From CAIYPG01 sp903864555 (GTDB lineage Bacteria; Pseudomonadota; Gammaproteobacteria; Burkholderiales; SG8-39), in assembly GCA_947474715.1 (NCBI GenBank), contig CANJJT010000091.1, positions 1 to 18,175 of the forward strand: 18,175 nucleotides of DNA, written 5' to 3'. Shown here piece after piece: positions 7,101-13,429 of this stretch; the stretch's first letter is position 1, and every line of letters starts with the position of its first letter. A program made the translations under genes and the position numbers. Below the pieces are notes generated by a model. That model saw nothing but the letters and a program-made list of their open reading frames with translations, searched no databases and had not been told where the DNA came from.

Positions 7101-8128
7101 TCACCGCAGCGCCCGGACCTCTTGGATTGCTCCCTGCTTTTTCGCGGTCTTCGCGGCGGCATCGCATATTTCGGCTCTGTTTATTGCCATTTGTCCTTGT
7201 CATGGCCGCAGAACCGAGCCACTCCGCAGACACCTATCCATCGCGACCGATACGAATCATTGTTCCCACCGGCGCCGGCGGCATCACCGACATACTGGCC
7301 CGCCTGGTTGGCCAGCGTCTCGGTGACCGCTTCGGTGCGCGAACCCTCATCGAGAATCGTGAGGGTGCAAACGGGGTCATCGGATCGCAGGCTGTAGCCT
7401 CCGCAGCACCTGACGGGTACACCCTGCTCTTCGTCTACCCTGCGCATCCAGTGAATGCCAGCCTTGTCCCCAACCTCCCTTACGACACCGTCAAGTCATT
7501 CTCCCCGATTACGATGGTCAGTTCCGTGGGATTGTTGCTGGTCACGAATCCTTCATTACCGGTCCGGACGGTTGCCGACCTTATCTCCCTCGCCAAGCAG
7601 CGTCCCGGTCAGTTGAATTACGGAGCGGTTGGAACCGGCAGCCTGGGGCAACTCGGGGCAGAGTTATTCCGCTTTCAAACGGGTGCGGAAATGACGCACA
7701 TCGCCTATAAAAGCTCGCCCCAGATCATGACCGCCCTGCTGGGCGGAGATATCAATGTCTACTTCGTCACGACGCTGAGCAGCGCCGTCCCGCTGGTGAA
7801 ATCGGGAAAACTGCGTGCTCTGGGTGTGAGCACTTCTGAAAGACTCAAACAGCTTCCCGACGTACCCCCGATTTCAGACACCGTGCCAGGCTTCGATGTT
7901 CGCGGCTGGAATGGAATCCTGGGACCGGCCGGAATGCCCAGGCCAATCGTCTCGACGTTGAGCCAGGAAATTGCCCGCATTGTTCACATGCCGGACTTTG
8001 TCGAAAAGCTTTCCGAAGACGGTGCAATGCCGGTCGGCAATACTCCGGAGCAATTCGATGCCCTCATCCGGTCCGACATCGCCAAATGGGCCAAGGTCAT
8101 CAAAGACGCAGGCATCCGGCCGAATTGA
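7097..8128 (+). CDS. Bug/TctC-family periplasmic solute receptor 2
   Basis: A 343-residue Bug-family receptor. The mature part begins DTYPSRPIRIIVPTGAGGIT after SHSA. It carries the family motifs GANGVIGSQAVASAAPDGYT, IAYKSSPQIMTALLGGD and KWAKVIKDAGIR at the C terminus. The N-terminal leader is unusually long (about 44 residues) with a polar stretch SRSSRRHRIFR before the hydrophobic core LCLLPFVLVMAA. The annotated ATG overlaps the preceding stop by 4 nt, but a downstream TTG could give a more ordinary signal peptide. It is the second receptor of the triplicated receptor-hydrolase array, clearly divergent from receptor 1, so its ligand may differ. Confidence 0.92.
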   Translation: MITAAPGPLGLLPAFSRSSRRHRIFRLCLLPFVLVMAAEPSHSADTYPSRPIRIIVPTGAGGITDILARLVGQRLGDRFGARTLIENREGANGVIGSQAVASAAPDGYTLLFVYPAHPVNASLVPNLPYDTVKSFSPITMVSSVGLLLVTNPSLPVRTVADLISLAKQRPGQLNYGAVGTGSLGQLGAELFRFQTGAEMTHIAYKSSPQIMTALLGGDINVYFVTTLSSAVPLVKSGKLRALGVSTSERLKQLPDVPPISDTVPGFDVRGWNGILGPAGMPRPIVSTLSQEIARIVHMPDFVEKLSEDGAMPVGNTPEQFDALIRSDIAKWAKVIKDAGIRPN

Positions 8129-8138
8129 CAGTATCCCT

Positions 8139-8948
8139 ATGTCCACCATCCAGGTCACCCCTGATTTGTTGATGCACTACGAAGTGGATGACTTTGCCCC
8201 GCCCTGGACCCGGCATGAAGCCGTTCTGCTGTTGCATGGAAACGCCGAGTCTGGCGAGGTCTGGTACGGGTGGATGCCTCACCTTACGCCAGAGTTCCGG
8301 GTGGTCCGTCCCGACATGCGTGGATTCGGCTGTTCGACGGCCATGCCGGCTGACTATCCATGGTCCGCTGACCGCATCGTTGATGATTTCGTGGATCTGA
8401 TGGACGCATTGAGGATCGACGAATTTCATGTGGTGGGCGCCAAGGTGGGCGGAAGTTTTGCGATTCATCTGGCAGCCCGTCACCCCGCCCGAGTGAAGAC
8501 CTTGACCGTCATGAGCCCCCCCATTCGTCCAGGCGATTCTGCCGATCGCTACCTGTCATGGGCTGATCAGGTGCGGGAAAGCGGCGTCGAAACCTGGGCG
8601 AGGTCAACCATGACCAATCGTCTGGGTGCGAGCTTTCCACCCTCGGGTAATGAATGGTGGATACAACTGATGGGGCGGACAGCCCGGTCTACCCAGATCG
8701 GCTTTCTTTCTGCCGTCCCCAAAATGGATCTGACACCTGACCTGCCAAGGATTCAATGTCCGACCTTGGTGATCGCCTCCCCAGGCAATGCACTTTATCC
8801 CCTGGAACAAGTGCAGTCCTGGCAGCGGCAAATCAGGCGCTCCCGGCTTGTCACCATTCCAGGTGACTCTTACCACCTGGCCGCCACCGCCCCACAGGAA
8901 TGTGCAGAGGCATTCCTGCAATTTGTAAGTCATTCAGCGAATTCGTGA
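8139..8948 (+). CDS. Alpha/beta-hydrolase 2, nucleophile Ser replaced by Lys
   Basis: A 269-residue alpha/beta-hydrolase-fold protein. It has the LLHGNAES oxyanion region (31-38), RPDMRGFG (58-64), an elbow HVVGAKVGGS (97-106), and a His at 246 in PGDSYHLAA. At the nucleophile position the G-x-S-x-G Ser is Lys102 (GAKVG). The region after strand TLVIAS (PGNALYP) lacks the usual acidic residue. The protein is therefore either catalytically inert, a binding protein, or uses different chemistry. The start is the ATG 10 nt after receptor 2's stop; longer in-frame extensions would overlap receptor 2 heavily. It is closely related to hydrolase 3, which has Lys at the same position. Confidence 0.88.
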   Translation: MSTIQVTPDLLMHYEVDDFAPPWTRHEAVLLLHGNAESGEVWYGWMPHLTPEFRVVRPDMRGFGCSTAMPADYPWSADRIVDDFVDLMDALRIDEFHVVGAKVGGSFAIHLAARHPARVKTLTVMSPPIRPGDSADRYLSWADQVRESGVETWARSTMTNRLGASFPPSGNEWWIQLMGRTARSTQIGFLSAVPKMDLTPDLPRIQCPTLVIASPGNALYPLEQVQSWQRQIRRSRLVTIPGDSYHLAATAPQECAEAFLQFVSHSANS

Positions 8949-8995
8949 ATTTCCAACAAAAGCCAGGCCCTTTGACCGGGCCAATGGGAGAAATC

Positions 8996-9967
8996 ATGTT
9001 GAAACTTAGGTTGCTGTTGCTGTTGCCGTTGATGCTTCTCATGCCTGTGACTGCCTGGGGACAAGGGACCTACGCCTCCAAGCCGGTAAAGCTGATCGTG
9101 CCATTCCCGCCCGGCGGAACAAATGACCTCGTGGCTCGCGCCGTCGGCGAAAGATTGTCCAAGGCGCTTAAACAACAAACGATCGTCGAGAATCGCGGTG
9201 GCGCAGGGGGACTGATCGGAACCAAGGTGGCCGCCACGGCCCCTCCGGATGGCTACACGCTGCTGGTGGGCAATGCCGGTGCACTCGCAGCGGGGCTGGG
9301 GCTTTACTCCACGACACCGTACAACGTGCTGGAGGACTTCATACCCATCTCCCTCCTCACCGACATTACCATCGTGCTTGCCGCTCATCCTTCCCTGGCG
9401 ACGAAGACAACCAGGGATTTGATTGCTTATGCGAAGGCCAATCCCGGAAAGTTGAATGCGGCGATTCCTGGAACCAATTCCATACAGCACCTGCTGACGG
9501 AAATGTTCAAGCGGCAGGCCGACGTGAACATTGTCAGTGTTCCCTACAATGGGGGCGGTCCCGCCGTGGTTGATCTTGTTGCCGGCCAGAATCATATTTC
9601 CTTCGTCAATCTGCCCACGATCCGCCAACTGCTCCTGGCTGGCCGGCTGAATTCAATCGCGGTCGCCAGTGCACGCCGCTCCGAACTGCTGCCCGCTGTG
9701 CCTACGTTGGATGAGTCCGGACTCCCGGGCCTCACCGCATCCCCCTGGAATGCACTGCTTGCCCCGGCCCGCACCCCACGAGAGATCATTTCCCGCCTGC
9801 ACCGGGAAATCGTCACCATGATGACCAGCGCTGAAATGAAGCAGTTACTGAGCGAACAAGGCGCCAACGCCATATCCAGCTCCCCGGAAGAGACTTTCTC
9901 GTTCATCCGCGACGAAACCATCAAATGGGCCAAGGTCATCAAAGAAGCCGGCATCAAGGCCGACTGA
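8996..9967 (+). CDS. Bug/TctC-family periplasmic solute receptor 3
   Basis: A 323-residue Bug-family receptor. The signal peptide is leucine-rich (MLKLRLLLLLPLMLLMPVTA, cleavage near WGQG), and the mature region starts YASKPVKLIVPFPPGGTND. Motifs are GGAGGLIGTKVAATAPPDGY, VPYNGGGPAVVDLVAGQ and KWAKVIKEAGIKAD. I chose ATG 8996 because GGGAG lies 5 nt upstream; an in-frame ATG at 8984 sits inside that region. A small hairpin GGCCC-TTTGACC-GGGCC (8966-8982) lies just before the RBS and might modulate translation. Third receptor of the array, followed 6 nt later by hydrolase 3. Confidence 0.93.
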   Translation: MLKLRLLLLLPLMLLMPVTAWGQGTYASKPVKLIVPFPPGGTNDLVARAVGERLSKALKQQTIVENRGGAGGLIGTKVAATAPPDGYTLLVGNAGALAAGLGLYSTTPYNVLEDFIPISLLTDITIVLAAHPSLATKTTRDLIAYAKANPGKLNAAIPGTNSIQHLLTEMFKRQADVNIVSVPYNGGGPAVVDLVAGQNHISFVNLPTIRQLLLAGRLNSIAVASARRSELLPAVPTLDESGLPGLTASPWNALLAPARTPREIISRLHREIVTMMTSAEMKQLLSEQGANAISSSPEETFSFIRDETIKWAKVIKEAGIKAD

Positions 9968-9973
9968 ACGCTC

Positions 9974-10783
9974 ATGCCACTCTTCCAAGCATCGCCCAAT
10001 GCGCACATTTATTACCGGGTCGAGGACTTCACGGACCCGTGGACCAAACCCCAGGCCGTGCTTTTGATACACGGCAACGCTGAAAGTCATCTGGCCTGGA
10101 ATCGCTGGATACCGCAGCTGTCCGGTCACCTGCGTGTCGTTCGCCCGGATACACGCGGGCATGGGGCCTCAACCCCCATGCCCCGCGATTTTCCATGGAC
10201 ACTGGATATCATCATTGATGATTTCATCGGCCTCATGGACGCCCTGGGAATCCGGCAATTTCATGTGGTCGGGGCGAAATTGGGCGCCACTATCGCCCGC
10301 GCATTCGCGGCACGCCGAAAGGATCGGGTGCTGTCGCTGACGGTCATTGGGGCCCCTCCCCCGTTCCGCAAAGACGCAGCCGCCCGGGTTCCAGCCTGGA
10401 CAGCAGAGTTCGAAAGAGAAGGCTTGGCGAACTGGGCCCGTCGCAGCCAGCATGCACGCCTGGGAAGCAATTTCCCGGAGGACGGTGCCGAATGGTGGAC
10501 TCATTACATGGCCAGCATGCCGGTGTCCTCTCAGATTGGCTGGATTTCGACGATAGCCTGCGCAGACATTCGCGCAGATATTCCACAGATTGCGTGCCCG
10601 ACCCTGGTGATAACGACAGAGCAGAGCGGACTGTCCACGGTAGAAGAAACGCGTGAGTGGCAACAGGCCATAGCAGATTCACAACTGCTGGTGCTGCCGG
10701 GTGATTCTTATCATGCCGCAGTCTCCGAAGCTGACGCCTGCGCCAAGGCGACTTTGGAATTCATGGCCCGGATCAAGGGGTAG
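9974..10783 (+). CDS. Alpha/beta-hydrolase 3, nucleophile Ser replaced by Lys
   Basis: A 269-residue alpha/beta-hydrolase-fold protein, the same length as hydrolase 2 and alignable without gaps over most of its N-terminal half. It has IHGNAES (32-38), RPDTRGHG (58-64), an elbow HVVGAKLGAT (97-106) with Lys102 at the nucleophile position, and a probable His247 in PGDSYHAA. After TLVITTEQSG no canonical acid is visible. Keeping Lys and GDSYH in two paralogues suggests selection rather than decay. Last gene of the receptor-hydrolase operon; no clear intrinsic terminator follows. The biochemical role is unknown. Confidence 0.88.
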   Translation: MPLFQASPNAHIYYRVEDFTDPWTKPQAVLLIHGNAESHLAWNRWIPQLSGHLRVVRPDTRGHGASTPMPRDFPWTLDIIIDDFIGLMDALGIRQFHVVGAKLGATIARAFAARRKDRVLSLTVIGAPPPFRKDAAARVPAWTAEFEREGLANWARRSQHARLGSNFPEDGAEWWTHYMASMPVSSQIGWISTIACADIRADIPQIACPTLVITTEQSGLSTVEETREWQQAIADSQLLVLPGDSYHAAVSEADACAKATLEFMARIKG

Positions 10784-10786
10784 GCT

Positions 10787-10897
10787 TTACACCGAAAAGC
10801 TGCCTAGAGACATAAAGCCCTGCGCAACCAGGTATTGCAACTGACGGATATAGCCAACAGATTTCTTGCATGGGCATACGTGCGATTGCTCGCTCAT
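10787..10897 (-). CDS. Possible 36-aa small protein with CPC motif
   Basis: An open frame in the gap after hydrolase 3, convergent to it, begins MSEQSHVCPCKKSVGYIRQL and ends in GSFSV. AAGGA lies about 7 nt before the ATG, a good Shine-Dalgarno. The C-x-C pair (residues 8 and 10) followed by KK could bind a metal or be redox-active. I do not recognise the peptide, and no promoter is obvious. It may be a chance frame or the remnant of a larger gene. Confidence 0.3.
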   Translation of the reverse strand: MSEQSHVCPCKKSVGYIRQLQYLVAQGFMSLGSFSV

Positions 10898-10984
10898 TGC
10901 TTCATCCTTGGATATCGGTGAATATTGTTTTCACTCGCATCCACCCACTCCAGCCGTTCCGGCTTGCCCCCTCACTATTTAAGA

Positions 10985-11023
10985 GCGCCTAACAGAATTG
11001 CCGTCAGGCGCCCTGACTCAGGG
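10985..11023. repeat. Inverted repeats before the gene fragment
   Basis: GCGCCT (10985-10990) pairs with AGGCGC (11005-11010) across 14 nt, followed directly by CCCTGA-C-TCAGGG (11011-11023). The pair of hairpins lies in the non-coding stretch before a small ORF; the role is unclear. Confidence 0.35.
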
Positions 11024-11037
11024 GAGCGCGAGGGGAT

Positions 11038-11253
11038 GTGTCCCAGCAGGACAAGTCCCTGCCGCAGGATGTGCGCAGCTGGCTCGCGCGCCGCGACGCC
11101 TGCGCCGGGCGCAAGCCCCTCACAGCGCCGCCCGGCCTGCACCTGGACAACCAGGAAGTACGCGCCTGCGACCCTGCCCAGGCCGAACGCCGGCGCGAGG
11201 AACTGCGGCAGACGTTCGCGGGCGACGAGAATGCCCTGGCGGCACTCAGGTAG
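11038..11253 (+). CDS. Small hypothetical protein, possibly a gene fragment
   Basis: An open frame of about 71 codons from a GTG (the frame is open from 11017). It includes LPQDVRSWLARRDACAG, then a proline-rich stretch, then CDPAQAERRREELRQTFAGDENALAALR. It resembles the C-terminal region of small proteobacterial hypothetical proteins of the pattern DVxxFxERRxxCDHF...LxALKxRY, but the DHF and the residues after LAALR are missing. No signal peptide or clear Shine-Dalgarno precedes it. I read it as a truncated or decayed member of that family, with moderate doubt; the high GC also makes chance open frames likely here. Confidence 0.4.
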   Translation: MSQQDKSLPQDVRSWLARRDACAGRKPLTAPPGLHLDNQEVRACDPAQAERRREELRQTFAGDENALAALR

Positions 11254-11340
11254 TCGGTGCCGGCGACGTGGCGGGGATGGGTCGTGCATGGGATAGCCCC
11301 GTGACATGTCATCCCGCGGCGATCGCCCCCCCTGCCCTGA

Positions 11341-11360
11341 CCTGGCGCCTGCACGCCAGG
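11341..11360. terminator. Hairpin between convergent genes
   Basis: CCTGGCG-CCTGCA-CGCCAGG forms a perfect 7-bp GC-rich stem with a 6-nt loop between the plus-strand fragment and the minus-strand yoeB. There is no U-run on either side, so it is at best a weak or bidirectional 3'-end structure. Confidence 0.35.
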
Positions 11361-11384
11361 GCCCCTGGATATGTGTCGACGGCC

Positions 11385-11639
11385 TCAGTAATGGAAGCGC
11401 AACTGCGCGATCATCAGAGCATCGTCATCCCTGCGGTACACCATGCGATGCTCATCTGTGAGGCGGCGTGACCAGAACCCTGACAAGGCGTGTTTCAAGG
11501 GTTCAGGTTTGCCAATGCCGGCGAAGGGGTCGCGCTGCGTTTCCTGAATCAGCTTGTTGATTCGCTCGACCATGCGCCTGTCCTGCTTTTGCCAGTACAG
11601 GTAGTCCTCCCAGGCCTCATCGGCAAAAATCAACTTCAC
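11385..11639 (-). CDS. yoeB: YoeB-family mRNA interferase toxin (GTG start)
   Basis: An 84-residue toxin, the same length as E. coli YoeB and alignable without gaps. The conserved block KPEPLKH...GFWSRRLTDEHRMVY is present. The residues known to be catalytic in E. coli YoeB, Glu46, Arg65 and His83, fall at the same positions here, with Tyr84 as the last residue. The toxin cleaves mRNA at the ribosomal A site. The start is GTG at 11639, overlapping the yefM stop (GTGA), with a GGAAG-like SD inside yefM. The gene appears intact and translationally coupled to its antitoxin. Confidence 0.92.
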   Translation of the reverse strand: MKLIFADEAWEDYLYWQKQDRRMVERINKLIQETQRDPFAGIGKPEPLKHALSGFWSRRLTDEHRMVYRRDDDALMIAQLRFHY

Positions 11640-11887
11640 TTCACCAGCTTCCGCTCGACCCCTTTCCCCGCATTCAGTTGAGCAGCAGCGGTGAGCAGGC
11701 GCCTGGCATTGGCCGGGGTGCGCAGCAGATAGGCGGTTTCCTCCAGTGCCTTGTAATCCTCCAGCGACAGCATCACAACGGACTGCTCCCCATTGCGGGT
11801 GATGATCAGCGGCTCGTGATCTTCGCAAACGCGATCCATGGCGCTGGCGAGGTTCGCGCGAACAGTGGTGTAGGTAATGGCATCCAT
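11636..11887 (-). CDS. yefM: YefM/Phd-family antitoxin
   Basis: An 83-residue Phd/YefM antitoxin. The N-terminal DNA-binding part begins MDAITYTTVRANLASAMDRV, followed by EPLIITRNGEQSVVMLSLEDYKALEE (residues about 25-50), which is the family signature. The C-terminal tail that wraps the toxin follows. It neutralises YoeB and represses the operon. AGAGG sits 5 nt before the ATG. The promoter region just upstream holds two TGTACG boxes that resemble the TGTACA operator core of known yefM operators. Confidence 0.92.
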   Translation of the reverse strand: MDAITYTTVRANLASAMDRVCEDHEPLIITRNGEQSVVMLSLEDYKALEETAYLLRTPANARRLLTAAAQLNAGKGVERKLVK

Positions 11888-11904
11888 GTGTGCCTCTCAA
11901 TATA

Positions 11905-11943
11905 TGTACGTTTTACTGTACGTATTTGGCGTCGATTTGTCCA
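11905..11943 (-). promoter_or_regulatory. yefM-yoeB promoter and operator
   Basis: On the minus strand, TGGACA (11943-11938) and TACAGT (11920-11915) are separated by 17 bp, a fair sigma-70 promoter. Two TGTACG boxes on the plus strand (11905-11910 and 11917-11922) overlap or flank the -10, where YefM would bind to autoregulate. Confidence 0.55.
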
Positions 11944-12014
11944 GCGAAACCACCCGGTCCCATCGACCGACGCTGACGGACGGCGATTGTCACGCTTGCC
12001 GAACCCGCCCATCC

Positions 12015-12053
12015 TTGATCGCGTTGATCGCGCCGTCGGCCATGCCCTAGACT
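12015..12053 (+). promoter_or_regulatory. Putative promoter of the Sec-thioredoxin gene
   Basis: TTGATC (12024-12029) and TAGACT (12048-12053) are spaced 18 bp, an acceptable sigma-70 pair, 30 nt before the start codon. The -35 lies in a tandem duplication of TTGATCGCG (12015-12023 and 12024-12032), which could serve as a regulator site. Confidence 0.4.
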
Positions 12054-12082
12054 GAGCTTCCACTGAACCCATGGAGTGTCAC

Positions 12083-12478
12083 ATGACCCTGTCACGCCGC
12101 ACCTTCTGCTCACTGGTGGCCGCCACCCTGGTCACCCTGAGTGCCCTGCCCGCGCAGGCTGCGCCCCAGGCCTGGAACGAAAAGGCCTTCCAGGCCGCCC
12201 AGGCCGCAGGCAAGCCCGTCCTGGTGGATGTCTACGCCAGCTGGTGAACCACCTGCCGCGCGCAAGCGGGAGTCGTGGACTCTCTTTCAAAGCAGGTCAA
12301 GTACAGCACCATCACGCAGTTTCGCGTCGATTTCGACACCCAGAAGGACGTGATGAAGCGCTTCGGCGCCACTGATCGCAGCACCCTCATCATGTTCCGC
12401 GGCAACAAGGAAGTCGGCCGCCTCTACGGGATGACCGGGGACAAGGACATCCAGGGTCTGCTCGACAAGGGGCTGTGA
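12083..12478 (+). CDS. Secreted thioredoxin-like selenoprotein (in-frame UGA = Sec55, UxxC)
   Basis: Read through the TGA at 12245-12247, the frame from ATG 12083 to TGA 12476 gives 131 residues. Residues 1-27 are a signal peptide with a twin-arginine start (TLSRRTFCS), a hydrophobic core and AQA cleavage site, so the protein is probably exported. The thioredoxin part reads KPVLVDVYASW-U-TTC-RAQ (residues 44-61): Sec55 replaces the first Cys of the W-C-x-x-C active site and Cys58 is kept. A strand/helix block with FRVDFDTQKDVMKRFG and LIMFRGNKEVGRLYG follows. The start has GGAG 6 nt upstream. No other frame matches thioredoxin, and both sides of the TGA are needed for the fold. ccdA lies downstream, a natural electron donor. 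Role: periplasmic selenol-thiol reductase. A nonsense mutation is less likely because the codon sits exactly at the catalytic Cys. Confidence 0.88.
12268..12284 (+). promoter_or_regulatory. Candidate SECIS of the thioredoxin selenoprotein
   Basis: GGGAGUC-GUG-GACUCUC forms a 7-bp stem (one G-U pair) with a GUG loop at +28 to +30 after the UGA, inside the distance range reported for bacterial SECIS elements. A competing stem CCGC/GCGG (12256-12269) lies closer to the UGA, and CCAC/GTGG can close an outer stem, so the true fold is uncertain. Confidence 0.55.
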
Positions 12479-12486
12479 TCGTTCCC

Positions 12487-12588
12487 ATGTCCAGCCATGC
12501 AGACGGGATGGCGCGCGTGCAGCGCCGCCCGTTCCGATCAGGGCTGCTTGATGAGGGTCTTCGCCGATATCCGGTGAAGCACCCCTGA
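12487..12588 (+). other. Open frame of 33 codons linking Sec-thioredoxin to ccdA
   Basis: An ATG frame starting MSSHADGMARVQRR ends in TGATG, overlapping the ccdA start codon by one base. Such an overlap could couple ccdA translation, and ccdA itself has no clear Shine-Dalgarno. The peptide is arginine-rich, unrecognised and has no good RBS, so it may be chance in GC-rich DNA. Confidence 0.2.
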
Positions 12589-13304
12589 TGAGCGCCATCC
12601 TCCTCAGCCTGCTCGCCGGGGCCCTCACCGTGGTGAACCCCTGCGTGCTGCCGGTGCTGCCCATCGTGCTGCTCGGCGCGCTGCAGCAGCATCGCCACGG
12701 GCCGCTGGCGCTGGCTGGCGGCATGGTGGCTGGTTTCACCGTACTGGGCCTGCTGGCCTACGGCGCCAGCGCCAGCCTCGACCTTTCCCCGGATACGGTG
12801 CGCCAGGCCGGCGCCGTGCTCATGCTGCTGATGGGCAGCCTGATGCTCTTCAGTCCCCTCAAGGACCGCCTCGCCGCCGCCGGCAGCCAATGGACTGCCC
12901 CGCTGCATGGTCTGATCGACCGCATTTCACCCGACAGCCTGCGCGGCCAGTTCGTCACTGGCGCACTGCTGGGCGCCATCTGGAGCCCCTGCTCCGGCCC
13001 CACCCTGGGCTCGGCGGTGGCCCTTGCCACGCAGGGCGGCAGCCTGTTGCAGGCCGGCATCATCATGCTGTTCTTCGGCATCGGCGCCACCCTGCCCATG
13101 CTGGCGCTGGCCTATGGCTCGCGCCAGGCCATTGCCACGCGTCGCAACCAGCTGGCGCGCCTGGGCCGCCTGCTGATGCCCGCCATGGGCGCGTTGCTGG
13201 TGGCGGTGGGCGTGATGGTGCTGCTGGGCTGGGACAAGCGCATCGAAGGCGCACTGCTGGATGTGATGCCGGAGTGGCTGATACGGCTGACGACGCGGTT
13301 TTAA
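12588..13304 (+). CDS. ccdA: CcdA/DsbD-type transmembrane thiol transporter
   Basis: A 238-residue inner-membrane protein with about six hydrophobic segments. The two redox Cys of the family are present in their usual contexts: Cys19 in VVNPCVLPVLP in the first membrane helix and Cys135 in IWSPCSGPTLG in the fourth. CcdA-type proteins carry reducing equivalents from cytoplasmic thioredoxin across the membrane to periplasmic thioredoxin-like proteins. The preceding gene encodes an exported Sec-containing thioredoxin, so this is its likely reductant. The ATG at 12588 is the only reasonable start; no good Shine-Dalgarno is visible, and the upstream 33-codon frame ends on it. The length is normal for short CcdA proteins lacking the DsbD periplasmic domains. 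Confidence 0.92.
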   Translation: MSAILLSLLAGALTVVNPCVLPVLPIVLLGALQQHRHGPLALAGGMVAGFTVLGLLAYGASASLDLSPDTVRQAGAVLMLLMGSLMLFSPLKDRLAAAGSQWTAPLHGLIDRISPDSLRGQFVTGALLGAIWSPCSGPTLGSAVALATQGGSLLQAGIIMLFFGIGATLPMLALAYGSRQAIATRRNQLARLGRLLMPAMGALLVAVGVMVLLGWDKRIEGALLDVMPEWLIRLTTRF

Positions 13305-13350
13305 AACCCAGAAAAGACAGGCGTTTCTCCGGGACTCATGGTTGCGGTGT

Positions 13351-13386
13351 CTGTCCTGTCCTGTCCTGTCCTGTCCTGTCCTGTCC
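13351..13386. repeat. Pentanucleotide microsatellite (CTGTC)7
   Basis: Seven perfect tandem copies of CTGTC plus one base, lying 45 bp upstream of the toxin start codon and just before its putative promoter. Five-bp repeats like this change length by slipped-strand mispairing. The repeat is outside any accepted reading frame, so an effect would be on promoter spacing or upstream DNA shape. Confidence 0.9.
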
Positions 13387-13393
13387 TTCATGA

Positions 13394-13422
13394 TTGCATG
13401 TTAGTATCCGATCGGATACATT
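13394..13422 (+). promoter_or_regulatory. Promoter and palindromic operator of the HI1419/HI1420-type module
   Basis: TTGCAT (13394-13399) and TACATT (13417-13422) are 17 bp apart. The spacer and -10 overlap a perfect 16-bp palindrome GTATCCGATCGGATAC (13404-13419), an ideal site for the helix-turn-helix antitoxin to repress its own operon. Confidence 0.55.
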
Positions 13423-13429
13423 ATCACGC

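Noticed and set aside
10985..11010. Possible integron attC-like site (GCCTAAC core)
   Set aside because: The complementary GTTAGGC-type end and internal L-boxes are not found at a suitable distance, and no integrase is present.
12256..12269. CCGC-GCGCAA-GCGG as the SECIS of the thioredoxin gene
   Set aside because: Its loop begins only 13 nt after the UGA, closer than the usual distance; the GUG-loop stem at +21 to +37 fits better.
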